From the NCBI GenBank assembly GCA_049975345.1, contig JBNGDP010000005.1:17959-81958 (forward strand): 64,000 nt of DNA, read 5' to 3'. This stretch comes from Oceanipulchritudo sp049975345. GTDB taxonomy: Bacteria > Verrucomicrobiota > Verrucomicrobiia > Opitutales > Oceanipulchritudinaceae. The position numbers were made by a program, and so were the translations under genes. Below are positions 1-8,762 of the stretch, piece after piece. The notes below the pieces were generated by a model. The model had not been told where the DNA came from, did not search any database, and worked only from the letters and a program-made list of their open reading frames with translations. Position 1 is the stretch's first letter. Each line of letters starts with the position of its first letter.

Positions 1-71
1 ACCGCCTGTACGCTCAGGCCAGCTGCTTCGGCGATGTCGCGCAGGCGGACCGGTTTTTCGGGATTCGGCAT
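1..71 (-). CDS. LacI-family transcriptional regulator, N-terminal fragment (runs off the window)
   Basis: Read on the minus strand from an ATG at 71, the first 23 codons contain VRLRDIAEAAGLSVQAV, the helix-turn-helix opening of the LacI/GalR family (residues 8-24). The rest of the gene lies beyond the left edge. It is divergent from the PEP-CTERM protein gene starting at 166, the same arrangement as the LacI/PEP-CTERM pair at 7651/7780, so it probably controls that gene. The family is DNA-binding and usually sugar-responsive; the effector cannot be judged because the ligand-binding domain is missing here. Confidence 0.8.
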   Translation of the reverse strand, partial: MPNPEKPVRLRDIAEAAGLSVQA

Positions 72-165
72 AACAGGAACCAGCCAACCACCTCTCGCTT
101 TACTGATCCAGCAAATTCTTGCATTGTCGACCGGGCGGGGACGTTTGTGGAATGGGGGCGAGCTT
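72..165. promoter_or_regulatory. Divergent intergenic region between LacI fragment and PEP-CTERM gene
   Basis: 94 bp that must hold the promoters of both divergent genes. A purine-rich run (GGGGGCG, about 154-160) lies just upstream of the ATG at 166 and acts as a plausible ribosome binding site. No convincing operator palindrome was found by eye. Confidence 0.5.
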
Positions 166-1098
166 ATGAAAACGACACTCCATACCCTTACGCTCCTTGC
201 GGGCATTGTAATGAACCAGACGCTGATTGCGGTGATGATCGCCGAGGAGAGCTTTCTGATTGACGCGAACAACTACGCGGCGGGCGCGACGATCGACGGC
301 GTGTCGCCGGACGGGACGGCGCCCTTCGAGGGCATCGACGCGTGGACGGCATCTGGTAGTCTTTCCAGCAGCGTCAATTTCATCACTCCCAGCGGCAGCC
401 TGAGTTACAGCAGCGGGAGCAACACACTGAGCACCAGCGGCGGGCATCTGGACACCTTCCGCACGAATACCTCCACGCCCGCGAACAAGTCCATCACCCG
501 CACTGACAGCAGTCCGATCACCAGTTCGACCTGGACGGAGGTATATTTCGCGATGGTGGTGAACGCGGACAACGCGACGATCGCCGGGAACGACTATTTT
601 GCCTTCAACTGGGATCATCAGGTGGTGGGTGGCACCCGTATGTTCGGCTTTACGCTGGACGGGGCGACCGGCAAGCAGATCCTCGCCACACAGGGCACAC
701 TGATCAACGAAGAGAACCGCAACGGCACCGCCACCGGGCTGACGCTGGCGGCTGGCAACAACCTGTTGGTCTTCCGCGTCACGGACAAGACCTCCGGCGG
801 CAGTGACCAGTTTGAAATGTGGTTGAACCCGACCCTGAGTGCGACACCTGGCGCGGCGGATTACAGCGTGACGATCAGCAACGGTTTGGTCGTGGGAAAC
901 ACCAGCTACGGATTTGAAGGGATCAAGATCGAGCAGACCCTGAGCGAGGACTCGATCCTTGTGGACGAGTTCCGCCTTGCCACCAGTTGGGCGGAGGTCG
1001 TGCCCTTTACCGCGGTCCCCGAACCTTCCACCTACGCCCTGCTGGCCGGGGCGGTCACCTTGCTCGCCCTGGTGCGGCGGCGGCAGCGCGTGGGCTGA
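166..1098 (+). CDS. PEP-CTERM sorting domain-containing secreted protein
   Basis: A 310-residue exported protein. The ATG at 166 is preferred over an upstream in-frame ATG at 34 because it gives a signal peptide (MKTTLHTLTLLAG...) and is preceded by a G-rich ribosome binding site. The body (about residues 30-280) is Ser/Thr/Asn-rich beta-type sequence resembling a LamG-like fold (for example TSSTWTEVYFAMVVNADN); no catalytic motif is visible. The C-terminus has VPEPSTYALLAG, a hydrophobic helix and the basic end VRRRQRVG: a complete PEP-CTERM signal, known to be handled by an exosortase (none is in this window). The role is unknown; a surface or matrix protein linked to glycan use is an inference from context. 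Confidence 0.85.
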   Translation: MKTTLHTLTLLAGIVMNQTLIAVMIAEESFLIDANNYAAGATIDGVSPDGTAPFEGIDAWTASGSLSSSVNFITPSGSLSYSSGSNTLSTSGGHLDTFRTNTSTPANKSITRTDSSPITSSTWTEVYFAMVVNADNATIAGNDYFAFNWDHQVVGGTRMFGFTLDGATGKQILATQGTLINEENRNGTATGLTLAAGNNLLVFRVTDKTSGGSDQFEMWLNPTLSATPGAADYSVTISNGLVVGNTSYGFEGIKIEQTLSEDSILVDEFRLATSWAEVVPFTAVPEPSTYALLAGAVTLLALVRRRQRVG

Positions 1099-1136
1099 TC
1101 CAGCCCATTTGCCAGGGGTTTGTTTGGAATTCCGCT

Positions 1137-4100
1137 ATGCGCCCCCTTATTCTTGCCGCACTCGTTAGTCCCCTTTGCCTTTCCGCCACGGTGGTTCAGG
1201 AAAACTGGGACTATCCCGGGATTGCCGGCGGCACCCAGATTGCCGCCGGGCTCGGCTTCAACGGCGGCAGCAATTGGAGCGGAAGCGAGTGGGCGCGCGA
1301 AAACGTCGCGCCCACCTACCAGACCGATGTCGACCTTGCCCTCGATGGCAGCGTACGCGGTTGGGTCGATGAGAATGGCGCCCCATCCGGCGCGATCGCC
1401 AGCCCTACTGGCAACGCCAACGGATCGCACGTCAACCAGGCATTCCGGCAGATTGCGCCCGCCGAACTGACCGGCACGACCTACCTCGGCTTTCTCTTCG
1501 CCGGCGGCGGCTACGGCATCGTCTCGACGTGTGCTGTCTTCTTTGACGGCGATGCGGACATCCCGCGCGGCATGATGGGCCTGAGCTTCATGCAGGAGGC
1601 CACCTTCAGCTACACCGCCACCACCACCGAATCGGTACGCAACTCCACCGGCACCAAGGGCACCTTTGGCCGCATCAAGTATTCGCCGGTGGGCGGCACG
1701 CCCGTGCCGAACCTCGTGATCGCCAAGTTTGAGACCGACTACAACGAAGCGGGCCACGACCGCGTGACCTGCATCCTCAATCCCACCGACGTGCGCAGCG
1801 AGGCGCTTGCCCTGTTCACCGCCGGGATTGTCAGTAATGCCGGGGTGCTGGTCCACGATCCCGGCACGGACCTCTGGGGCAGCGGCATCAACCCCGAGCT
1901 TGCCATCTCGATGCGAGGGGCAACAGCCGGCACTATTGATCCGATCGTCGACCAGATCCGCATCGCGCACGGCGGCAGCGGCTGGGATGCCCTGGTGGCG
2001 CCCTCCGGCGCCCCGGCGCCGGCTCCGACAGCCGGCGGTAGCCAGTATCTGGATACAACTCCCTATGCCGTCGCCCTCGACCGGGGCGGGCAGGATCCGA
2101 TTGCCAATGGCATCCTGTTCCTCAACGAGACCGACACCGGCGCGCCAATCGTGATTGACGGGTCCACGCCCGACCACGGCCTCTTTTTCAAGGAGAGCAA
2201 GGTGCAGTTGGCCTACCTGACCACGGGCGAGTATTCCGGTTTTGCGGCCGATGTCTGGCGCGTCTCCGCCACGCCGGGATTCCAGGTGGTCGGCGACGGC
2301 GAGGTGCTCTTCGACCTCGCGCAGATGCCGGTCGGCGAGGTTCGCCGGGTGGTGGTGGACATCTCCGGGGTCGAGCTGCTGGAAATTGTCGTCACCGACG
2401 GCGGCGATGGGATCACCAACGACAAGGCCGCCCTCGGCAATCCACGCCTGATCCAAATGCCGGTGGTTGAGCTCAGCGCATGGGAGGCGTGGCGGCACGA
2501 ACATTTCCGGGACACCCTCAACCAGCCGGACACGGTCAGCGGCCCGGTCGCCATGAGCCGGGGCCTGCCCAACGTCATCCGCTACGCGCTTGGACTGGCG
2601 CCGGAGGAGGATGCAGCGGACCACGGGCCGAGCCTTGTTGACGGTAACCTGCGGATGCGGGTGCCCGCCGACATCGATGCAGATGGCGCCCTCGCGCGGA
2701 CGGTTGAAGCCTCCGGCAACCTGGTGGATTGGATCCCGCTGGATCCGCCCGCCCCCGTTGATGAAAACGGCAGGCCGGTTTTTCATTACATCGACCCGGT
2801 TGCGGTCGGCGTCGACAACCCCCGTTTCATGCGCTTTGCCGCCACGCTTTCGCGGCCGACCGCGCGCCTGACGGCGAGTCCGCTGACCGGCACCGCGCCC
2901 CTCACGGTCCAATTCGACGGCACGCCCTCCACTGCCGGCGAAGGCGGCATCTTCCGCTACACCTGGAACTTCGGCGATGGCGACAGCGAGGCCCTCGATC
3001 CCTCGCCGCAGCACACCTACCAGCTCCCCGGCGTTTATGAGGTCACCCTCGAGGCCTACGACGAATTCGACAACGCCGGTGTCGCCCGCATGCGCATCAC
3101 CGTCCTCTCGCCCGACAACCAGCCGCCGACGGCCGCTATCGACGCCTCGGCGCTACTCGTCGCCCCCGGTGGCAGCGTGGACTTCGACGCATTGGGCTCC
3201 AGCGACTTCGACGGCGACATTGTCAGCTATGAGTGGTCCTATGACGACGGCACCAGCGCCACCGGACCCACCGTCAGCAAGACCTTCCCCAGCGTCGGCT
3301 TTGTGACCGCCACGCTCACCGTCACCGACGACGATGGCGCCACCGGGACCGCCAGCGTCCGCGTCCGTATCGACCCCGGCGACAACTCCACCATCTTTCC
3401 CATCCGCGAAGGCAGCCGCATCCTCTTCATCGGCAACAGCCTGATCGGCTTTTATGGCCCCCTTCGCGACGCGCTCGATAACGCGGTGAATCACAATCCC
3501 GGCTTCGACATCACCACCGGCAGCGCGGGCAAGGGCGCCGGCACCCTGATCGAATACGCCACATGGCCCTCCCTCACCGTCGAGGCCATCATCAACCAGA
3601 GCTGGGACATCGTTATCATACAGCCATGGAAAGAGGTCCTCGAAGCTGACCTCACCGTCTACGAAGCCGCCGCCGACACCCTCATCGGCTGGGTCCGCGC
3701 CAGCGGAGCCGAGCCGATCTTCTATATTCCGCACATGGACTGGCAATACTGGCCGACCTACCAGCCGACCATGCAGAACATCGTCTCCGCCACCGCCACC
3801 CGTCTCGGGGTCGAGACGATCGATGTCACTCCCGCCTGGAACCAGGTCCTCGCCGACTACCCGATGTCCGTCGACGCCAGCAAGCGCCTCGTCGACACCG
3901 CCTCGACCAACGAGTTCAAAGACCTGCTCTACAGCGACAACCTCCACCAGAACGCCGACGGCATGGCCCTCAACGTGTATTTGGTTTACAAATACCTCAC
4001 CGGCCTCTCCCCCGTCGGCCTCAACCCCACCTGGCCCGGCGGCATGAGCGGCTACACGCCGGCGCTGCAAGCGTACCTGCAGGGTGTCGCCGACCAGCAC

Positions 4101-4154
4101 GGTGTGGTGGCGCCCTTTATCTCCGCCACTCCTTCCCATGAAGCAAGTTTCTGA
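1137..4154 (+). CDS. Secreted NPCBM/PKD-domain protein with C-terminal SGNH-hydrolase-like domain
   Basis: 1005 residues, starting at the ATG at 1137 that opens a signal peptide (MRPLILAALVSPLCLSA). Order: LamG-like N-terminal part (about 20-290); an NPCBM-like carbohydrate-binding module (about 300-440, with HGLFFKESKVQLAYL and VVTDGGDGITNDKA); a linker; two PKD domains (about 575-745, with NFGDGDS and SYDDGTS); an SGNH/GDSL-like esterase domain (about 755-1005) opening with ILFIGNSLIGFYGP and closing with SDNLHQNADG, which supply the Ser and Asp/His of that family. It is likely a sugar-ester hydrolase (deacetylase) acting outside the cytoplasm; the substrate is unknown. Its last 17 bases overlap the next gene, so the two are probably co-translated. 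Confidence 0.75.
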   Translation: MRPLILAALVSPLCLSATVVQENWDYPGIAGGTQIAAGLGFNGGSNWSGSEWARENVAPTYQTDVDLALDGSVRGWVDENGAPSGAIASPTGNANGSHVNQAFRQIAPAELTGTTYLGFLFAGGGYGIVSTCAVFFDGDADIPRGMMGLSFMQEATFSYTATTTESVRNSTGTKGTFGRIKYSPVGGTPVPNLVIAKFETDYNEAGHDRVTCILNPTDVRSEALALFTAGIVSNAGVLVHDPGTDLWGSGINPELAISMRGATAGTIDPIVDQIRIAHGGSGWDALVAPSGAPAPAPTAGGSQYLDTTPYAVALDRGGQDPIANGILFLNETDTGAPIVIDGSTPDHGLFFKESKVQLAYLTTGEYSGFAADVWRVSATPGFQVVGDGEVLFDLAQMPVGEVRRVVVDISGVELLEIVVTDGGDGITNDKAALGNPRLIQMPVVELSAWEAWRHEHFRDTLNQPDTVSGPVAMSRGLPNVIRYALGLAPEEDAADHGPSLVDGNLRMRVPADIDADGALARTVEASGNLVDWIPLDPPAPVDENGRPVFHYIDPVAVGVDNPRFMRFAATLSRPTARLTASPLTGTAPLTVQFDGTPSTAGEGGIFRYTWNFGDGDSEALDPSPQHTYQLPGVYEVTLEAYDEFDNAGVARMRITVLSPDNQPPTAAIDASALLVAPGGSVDFDALGSSDFDGDIVSYEWSYDDGTSATGPTVSKTFPSVGFVTATLTVTDDDGATGTASVRVRIDPGDNSTIFPIREGSRILFIGNSLIGFYGPLRDALDNAVNHNPGFDITTGSAGKGAGTLIEYATWPSLTVEAIINQSWDIVIIQPWKEVLEADLTVYEAAADTLIGWVRASGAEPIFYIPHMDWQYWPTYQPTMQNIVSATATRLGVETIDVTPAWNQVLADYPMSVDASKRLVDTASTNEFKDLLYSDNLHQNADGMALNVYLVYKYLTGLSPVGLNPTWPGGMSGYTPALQAYLQGVADQHGVVAPFISATPSHEASF

Positions 4155-6579
4155 ACCTTTTGACGTCGTCGTCCTTGGCGGCGGGCTGGCCGGCTGGGCC
4201 GCCGCTGTCGCCGCGGCCCGCAACGGCGCCAAAACCGCGCTGGTCCAGGACCGGCCGGTGCTCGGCGGCAACAGCTCGTCGGAGATCCGCGTGACCCCGC
4301 ACGGCGCCGGACGCCATCATCCCTATGCGGCCGAGACCGGCATCGTCGCCGAGGCCATCCTCGCCGAGCGCATGCGCTGCCATGTCGAGCCGATGGAAAA
4401 CGGATGGACCAACAGCCAGTGGGACCTCGCGCTCTACGACATCTGCCAGCGCACGCCCGGACTGAAGTTGTTTTTGAATACAATGCTGACCGACGTCCTC
4501 CTCGACGACGGCACGCGCGGCAGCACGCTCGATCCGGACGATAAGGAAGTGTCGTTGGAAAACGGCTACCGGGAGCGCCCGGCGATCAATCCGAGCCGGC
4601 GCATCGCGGCGGTCGAGTGCCGCGTCGCCAACGCCGAAACGCTCGTGACCCTGCAGGCGAAGCAGTTCATCGACTGCACCGGGGACGGCCTGTGCGCCCA
4701 CATGGCCGGTTGTTCCTGGCGCTGGGGCTCGGAAGGAAAAGACGAGTTCAAGGAAGTGCATGCCCCGCGCGCGGCGGACGCCTTCACGATGGGCAGTTCC
4801 CTGCAGTTCTACTGTCACGATGGCGGCCGTCCGGTGCCCTTCAGCCCGCCGCCGTGGGCCAAAAAATACGACGACGCCGCGTTCTTCTGGGGCGGCGGCG
4901 GCCGCCGTCCCACCAATCCGCGCGGCGGGTTCTGGTGGATCGAGATCGGCGTGCCGTTTGACACGATTACGGACAACGAGCAGATCCGCGAGGAGCTCAC
5001 CGCGCACGTTCTCGGCGTGTGGGACTGGATGAAAAACAAGGACGCCTGGATGAAGGACAAGTGCGCCAACTACGTCCTCGACTGGGTTGGGCAGGTGCCC
5101 GGCAAGCGCGAGTCCCGGCGCATCATGGGACGGCATTTCATCAATGAGAATGAATTGTCCATCCACCAAAGTTTCCCCGACAACATCGGCCACGGTGGCT
5201 GGTTTCTGGACCTGCATACACCGGGCGGCCTGCTGGCGGAGAACGCCGAGCCGATGGCGGCCGAGGGCTACGCCGACACGAGCGTTGAGCGCGCCAACGG
5301 ACACGTCGGGCCGTATCCCATTCCGCTGCGCATCCTGCAGTCGCGCGACATTGACAATCTCGGCATGGCTGGACGCTGCGTGAGCGCAACCAAGGCGGCC
5401 CTGGGGTCGCTCCGCGTGATGCAGACCTGCGCGGTGATGGGGGAGGCCATCGGAACGGCTGTGGCCGTTGCCTGTAGTGAAAATCTGGACCTTGCGGCAA
5501 TGGACGGGGAGCACGTCAAGCAAGTGCAAAGTTCCCTGCGGCGCTCCGGGGTGTTTCTGCCATCGATCCATGCGGCAGATGCGGACAACCTGATCGGGCT
5601 TGGGTCGCTCAGCGCAACTTCCGAACAGCTGCTCAGTGGCGGCGAGCCATCCGTGGCAACCTCCAGCAAGGCGGAGCCGCGCAACCTGCGGCCGCAGCCA
5701 CTCGACCTCGCCCAAGCCATTCCCGTTCGCGGAGATCATCTGGAGAGCCTTTCCCTGTGCCTCAGCCTGGACTGGCCGGGTGCCATCCGGGTGCCCGTGC
5801 GCCTGCGCCAGGTGCCATCGATCTGGCACTACGACGTGGAGTCCGGTCCCGTTCTTGCCGAAGGCGAAATCAGCGTGCCTCCCGGCGTGGCGCAGTGGTG
5901 CGAGTGGACGCTCGGTCTGAAGCTGCCTGCGGAACTGGCAGAGGGCGGCTACCTGCGGCTCGAATTGGAAATGGCCATGCCGGGCAAATTGTATTGGGAG
6001 ACCACTACCGGGCCGCTCCCCTCCTGTCCGGCCTATTTTCTCATGCCCAGCAGTCAGCCCGGCACGCGCGGCGAGCGCTACCGTCGCCACAACGAGACGC
6101 CTGGCAGTACCTTCGCCTTTCGGCTTGGCACGCCGCAGGCGGTCTTCCCTGCCTCCAATGTGCTGGACCCGGCCGGTCGCCCCTTTACCCGTGCGGGTGC
6201 CTGGCGCTCGGATCCGCAGGAGCCGCTCCCGCAGAGTTGGGCATGCCGCTGGGAACAGCCGCAAAGCCTGCTCCATGTGGACCTCCATTTTGGCGCTGAT
6301 TTGCTCACCGAGCTCTCCACCCGCGAGGCGCTCAGCGTCAACCCCGGGATTGCCCGGGACTACCGCCTTGAGGCGCTTGTGGATGGGGAGTGGCGTACAG
6401 TCGCGGAGGCGTGCGGCAACTACCAGATGCACCGCTTCCATCGCTTTCCCGGGCCTCTTCAGACGACGGCCCTGCGCGTGGTGGTGCTCGCGACCAACGG
6501 CTCGGCCTCCGCCAGCCTTGCGGGGGTACGCGCCTACACGGCGGCGGGTTCGTACCCGGACCCGTGGGAAAGCCCGTAG
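4138..6579 (+). CDS. FAD-dependent oxidoreductase (FAD_oxidored family) with C-terminal beta domain
   Basis: 813 residues. The N-terminal DVVVLGGGLAGWAAA (about 9-23) is the dinucleotide-binding fold, followed by PVLGGNSSSEIRV, typical of the FAD_oxidored (PF12831) group common in Verrucomicrobiota and Planctomycetes glycan loci. The FAD domain ends near GMAGRCVSATKAALGSLRVMQTCAVMGEA (two conserved blocks, about 405-440). The remaining ~350 residues are beta-rich and resemble galactose-binding-like modules. No signal peptide is seen, unlike the paralogue at 8763. The start lies inside the end of the SGNH gene, pointing to one operon and translational coupling. The substrate of this group is not established; oxidation of a sugar hydroxyl is a guess. 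The last codons (YPDPWESP-stop) recur in the scar at 24999-25025. Confidence 0.75.
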   Translation: MKQVSEPFDVVVLGGGLAGWAAAVAAARNGAKTALVQDRPVLGGNSSSEIRVTPHGAGRHHPYAAETGIVAEAILAERMRCHVEPMENGWTNSQWDLALYDICQRTPGLKLFLNTMLTDVLLDDGTRGSTLDPDDKEVSLENGYRERPAINPSRRIAAVECRVANAETLVTLQAKQFIDCTGDGLCAHMAGCSWRWGSEGKDEFKEVHAPRAADAFTMGSSLQFYCHDGGRPVPFSPPPWAKKYDDAAFFWGGGGRRPTNPRGGFWWIEIGVPFDTITDNEQIREELTAHVLGVWDWMKNKDAWMKDKCANYVLDWVGQVPGKRESRRIMGRHFINENELSIHQSFPDNIGHGGWFLDLHTPGGLLAENAEPMAAEGYADTSVERANGHVGPYPIPLRILQSRDIDNLGMAGRCVSATKAALGSLRVMQTCAVMGEAIGTAVAVACSENLDLAAMDGEHVKQVQSSLRRSGVFLPSIHAADADNLIGLGSLSATSEQLLSGGEPSVATSSKAEPRNLRPQPLDLAQAIPVRGDHLESLSLCLSLDWPGAIRVPVRLRQVPSIWHYDVESGPVLAEGEISVPPGVAQWCEWTLGLKLPAELAEGGYLRLELEMAMPGKLYWETTTGPLPSCPAYFLMPSSQPGTRGERYRRHNETPGSTFAFRLGTPQAVFPASNVLDPAGRPFTRAGAWRSDPQEPLPQSWACRWEQPQSLLHVDLHFGADLLTELSTREALSVNPGIARDYRLEALVDGEWRTVAEACGNYQMHRFHRFPGPLQTTALRVVVLATNGSASASLAGVRAYTAAGSYPDPWESP

Positions 6580-6658
6580 GACGGGCAATCACCTGGATTG
6601 GCGATGTTTGCCGGGATTCAGCTGCCAGCAAAGGTTGATGGATGGGGAGTGTTGCCGG

Positions 6659-7651
6659 TTATGCCGGTGCCGCCTCCCGCCATTCGCCCTCGATGACGCG
6701 GACAAGGAGGTGCTCGGGAATTCCATGGAGACGGAGGCGGAGCAGCTGGTCCATCAACTCGACCGCGGCCGTCTGATAGTCGGAATCTTTCACCCACATG
6801 CCGGCGGGAGGTGGATACAGGTGATCAGGGAAGCTGGAGTTCAGGGGCACTCCATAAAAGGTGAAGTCCTCCGGCATCTGAAAGCCTGCTTCCCGCAGTG
6901 CCCAGTAAGTGCCACCGGGAAAGGTGATGAGGGCTTCCGGTTGCTCGGAACGCAGCCAGCGGGTTGCCGCAGCCGGGAGCTCTTTCAAGGGAAGGCGACA
7001 GCGGTGCCATGTCAGCTGCACCCCGTCCACGATTTCCTCCCGGGCAAGCAGAACCGCCCCCAATCTGGCCCGCCAGTCCTCGGTCTGGTCATTCTCGCCC
7101 AGCAGCACAGCAATCTTGCGATGACCTTTGGTGATGACCTTGCGGAGGGTTTCGTCCATCATGCGCACCGCGCTGTCCCGCACATGGCAAAACCGACTCG
7201 GCCCAATCGTCACGATGCAGAATGGATCGAAAGCGTGCGGGTGCCGCCTGTTGATATGTTCCAGTAGTTCGCGTTCGCCACCCGGGCGGGTATTGATGAC
7301 CAGCCCGTCGATTCCCTGGTGCCACCATTGCTTGAGGCTGCTGGCGAGCTGCTTTTTTGGCGGAAAAGAAAGCCGCTGGTAGGTGAAGCCTGTATCGATT
7401 GCAGGCTCCCACTGCTTCTCGGCACTGAAGTCCAGCAAGCCGATTTGCACTTGCCGTTCCGCCCCACGCCCTCTGCGGCCCATCCGCGCCATCAAAGACG
7501 CCACCGAATCCCGTCGATACCCCATCTCCTTCGCCAGCTTGCGCACCCGTTCCGCCGTTTCCCGCCCGACACGACCCCGCCCGCTCAAGGTCGCCGATAC
7601 GGTGTAGGTCGATACTCCCGCCCGCGCCGCAATCTCTGCCAAGGTCACCAT
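6659..7651 (-). CDS. LacI-family transcriptional regulator
   Basis: 330 residues from the ATG at 7651; a TTG further upstream was rejected because the helix-turn-helix (VTLAEIAARAGVSTYTVSAT, residues 2-21) starts right after this ATG, as usual for LacI/GalR proteins. The hinge helix region (about 45-60) and a periplasmic-binding-protein-like effector domain follow (for example QGIDGLVINTRPGG and PEALITFPGG). It diverges from the PEP-CTERM gene at 7780 and ends tail to tail with the FAD oxidoreductase. Probably represses the divergent gene and itself through the shared intergenic region; the ligand is unknown. A decayed copy of its 5' end lies at 24954. Confidence 0.9.
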   Translation of the reverse strand: MVTLAEIAARAGVSTYTVSATLSGRGRVGRETAERVRKLAKEMGYRRDSVASLMARMGRRGRGAERQVQIGLLDFSAEKQWEPAIDTGFTYQRLSFPPKKQLASSLKQWWHQGIDGLVINTRPGGERELLEHINRRHPHAFDPFCIVTIGPSRFCHVRDSAVRMMDETLRKVITKGHRKIAVLLGENDQTEDWRARLGAVLLAREEIVDGVQLTWHRCRLPLKELPAAATRWLRSEQPEALITFPGGTYWALREAGFQMPEDFTFYGVPLNSSFPDHLYPPPAGMWVKDSDYQTAAVELMDQLLRLRLHGIPEHLLVRVIEGEWREAAPA

Positions 7652-7779
7652 GCCAACAAACCTGCCTAACGGCTTAGATTTTTGCAAGATTGAAACGGCG
7701 AAAGAACTTCAGCTTGATGCGGGGTGTCGGGACTGGCTCGGCTGTTTGACAGATTAAACGCATACGAAGGTATCCATAC
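7652..7779. promoter_or_regulatory. Divergent promoter region, duplicated at 24819-24950
   Basis: 128 bp between the LacI start and the PEP-CTERM start. Blocks AACCTGCCTAACGGCTTAG, CTTCAGCTTGATG and TCGGGACTGGCTCGGCT, plus an AAGGTATC just before the ATG, recur in the same order upstream of the secreted-protein gene at 24818. CTAA-CGGC-TTAG (within 7665-7680) is an inverted repeat and the best operator candidate. GATTAAACG at 7752-7760 equals one half of the palindrome at 14194. GAAGG at 7766-7770 is the ribosome binding site of the 7780 gene. Confidence 0.65.
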
Positions 7780-8670
7780 ATGAAAAACAAACCAATTACC
7801 CGGATCTGTTCCGTTGGTCTTCTGGGGGTATTGCTTGGGGCCGCGGGCTCCCTGAATGCGGCGATCGTCGTTTATGATGGTGCCAGCGATGGCCTCTACA
7901 AGGCGACCACGGACAATGCGAACATGGCGCTGACGAATCCTTCTTCCGGCACCTACACGCTGACGAACAATTCGGCATCTGCCCAAGGCGGTTATCTTTT
8001 CGGCAATTTCGCGGCCACTGCACTTGCCGACGGGGAATCGATCACGCTTGGATTCACCATCTCATCGATTCCCGCCATTACCCCGCTCACGTTTTCGCTC
8101 AGTGGTGCCCGCGGCGGGGAAATCAACACGACCGATGTGGGATTCCAAGAGTTTGCCCGGGCCTATGCGGGATTTTATCAAAGTCAGAACGAAGGGAACA
8201 CCGGCATGGATGTGCAGGCCTTCGTCAATGGTCCGACAACCAATCTTACGGAGGACCGGCAAATACTCACCGGTGCGCTCGATACCAGCATGGATGATGG
8301 GGATATAACCCTTACCGGTGCCGACCGGTTTGATGATGGAAAAACCGCTGACATCACGATGAGCCTCGTGCGGGTCGGCAGTGACTTCCGTGTGGATTAC
8401 ACCCTGAGCATGGCGGGTGGGTCCGGCATCCAGAGCTTTAGCAGTGCCCTGTTTACGCCCAGCGGCGATTACTTTGGCACCGGCGATGCCTTCACCACCT
8501 TCGCCATCGGGTATTTCGGGGGTGTTGCTGCTGATTCCTTTGATGCAGGCGAGGCCATGACCCTCTCCAATATCACCGTCACCGCCGTTCCCGAGCCGTC
8601 CAGCTTCGCGCTGCTGGCCGGGATGTTTGGCTGCGGGCTTGTGCTGTTGCGCAGGCGGCGGCGAGGCTAA
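7780..8670 (+). CDS. PEP-CTERM sorting domain-containing secreted protein
   Basis: 296 residues. The signal peptide (MKNKPITRICSVGLLGVLL...SLNA, 1-27) is followed by a beta-rich Thr/Ser/Gly-rich body without recognisable catalytic residues. The C-terminal VPEPSSFALLAG, hydrophobic stretch and RRRRRG tail make a full PEP-CTERM signal. The start is fixed by a GAAGG site nine bases upstream. The signal peptide and upstream DNA closely match those of the gene at 24818, whereas the mature parts do not look related. It is transcribed away from the LacI gene at 7651, so it is probably under its control. Confidence 0.85.
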   Translation: MKNKPITRICSVGLLGVLLGAAGSLNAAIVVYDGASDGLYKATTDNANMALTNPSSGTYTLTNNSASAQGGYLFGNFAATALADGESITLGFTISSIPAITPLTFSLSGARGGEINTTDVGFQEFARAYAGFYQSQNEGNTGMDVQAFVNGPTTNLTEDRQILTGALDTSMDDGDITLTGADRFDDGKTADITMSLVRVGSDFRVDYTLSMAGGSGIQSFSSALFTPSGDYFGTGDAFTTFAIGYFGGVAADSFDAGEAMTLSNITVTAVPEPSSFALLAGMFGCGLVLLRRRRRG

Positions 8671-8702
8671 GGCATCGCGCCGCAACTTTGTGTTTTGGGT
8701 TG

Positions 8703-8736
8703 ACGCCCGCTGTTTCCTCAGATGGACAGCGGGCGT
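8703..8736 (+). terminator. Hairpin between PEP-CTERM gene and FAD oxidoreductase
   Basis: Perfect 11-bp stem ACGCCCGCTGT / ACAGCGGGCGT with a 12-base loop, followed by only a short T run (TTTA). It lies 32 bp after the stop of the PEP-CTERM gene and 26 bp before the next start, so it is a terminator or an attenuator between the two. Confidence 0.6.
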
Positions 8737-8762
8737 TTACTTGGATACAGAAGACCATTTCC

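Noticed and set aside
4117..6588. Long open frame (823 codons) on the minus strand opposite the FAD oxidoreductase
   Set aside because: It is the antisense shadow of a GC-rich gene: the plus strand has a clear FAD-binding motif and operon context, while the minus translation is Arg/His/Gly-rich with no family motif.
8688..8762. TTG start extending the exported FAD oxidoreductase
   Set aside because: It would run through the hairpin at 8703-8736 and bury the signal peptide; the ATG at 8763 is much better.
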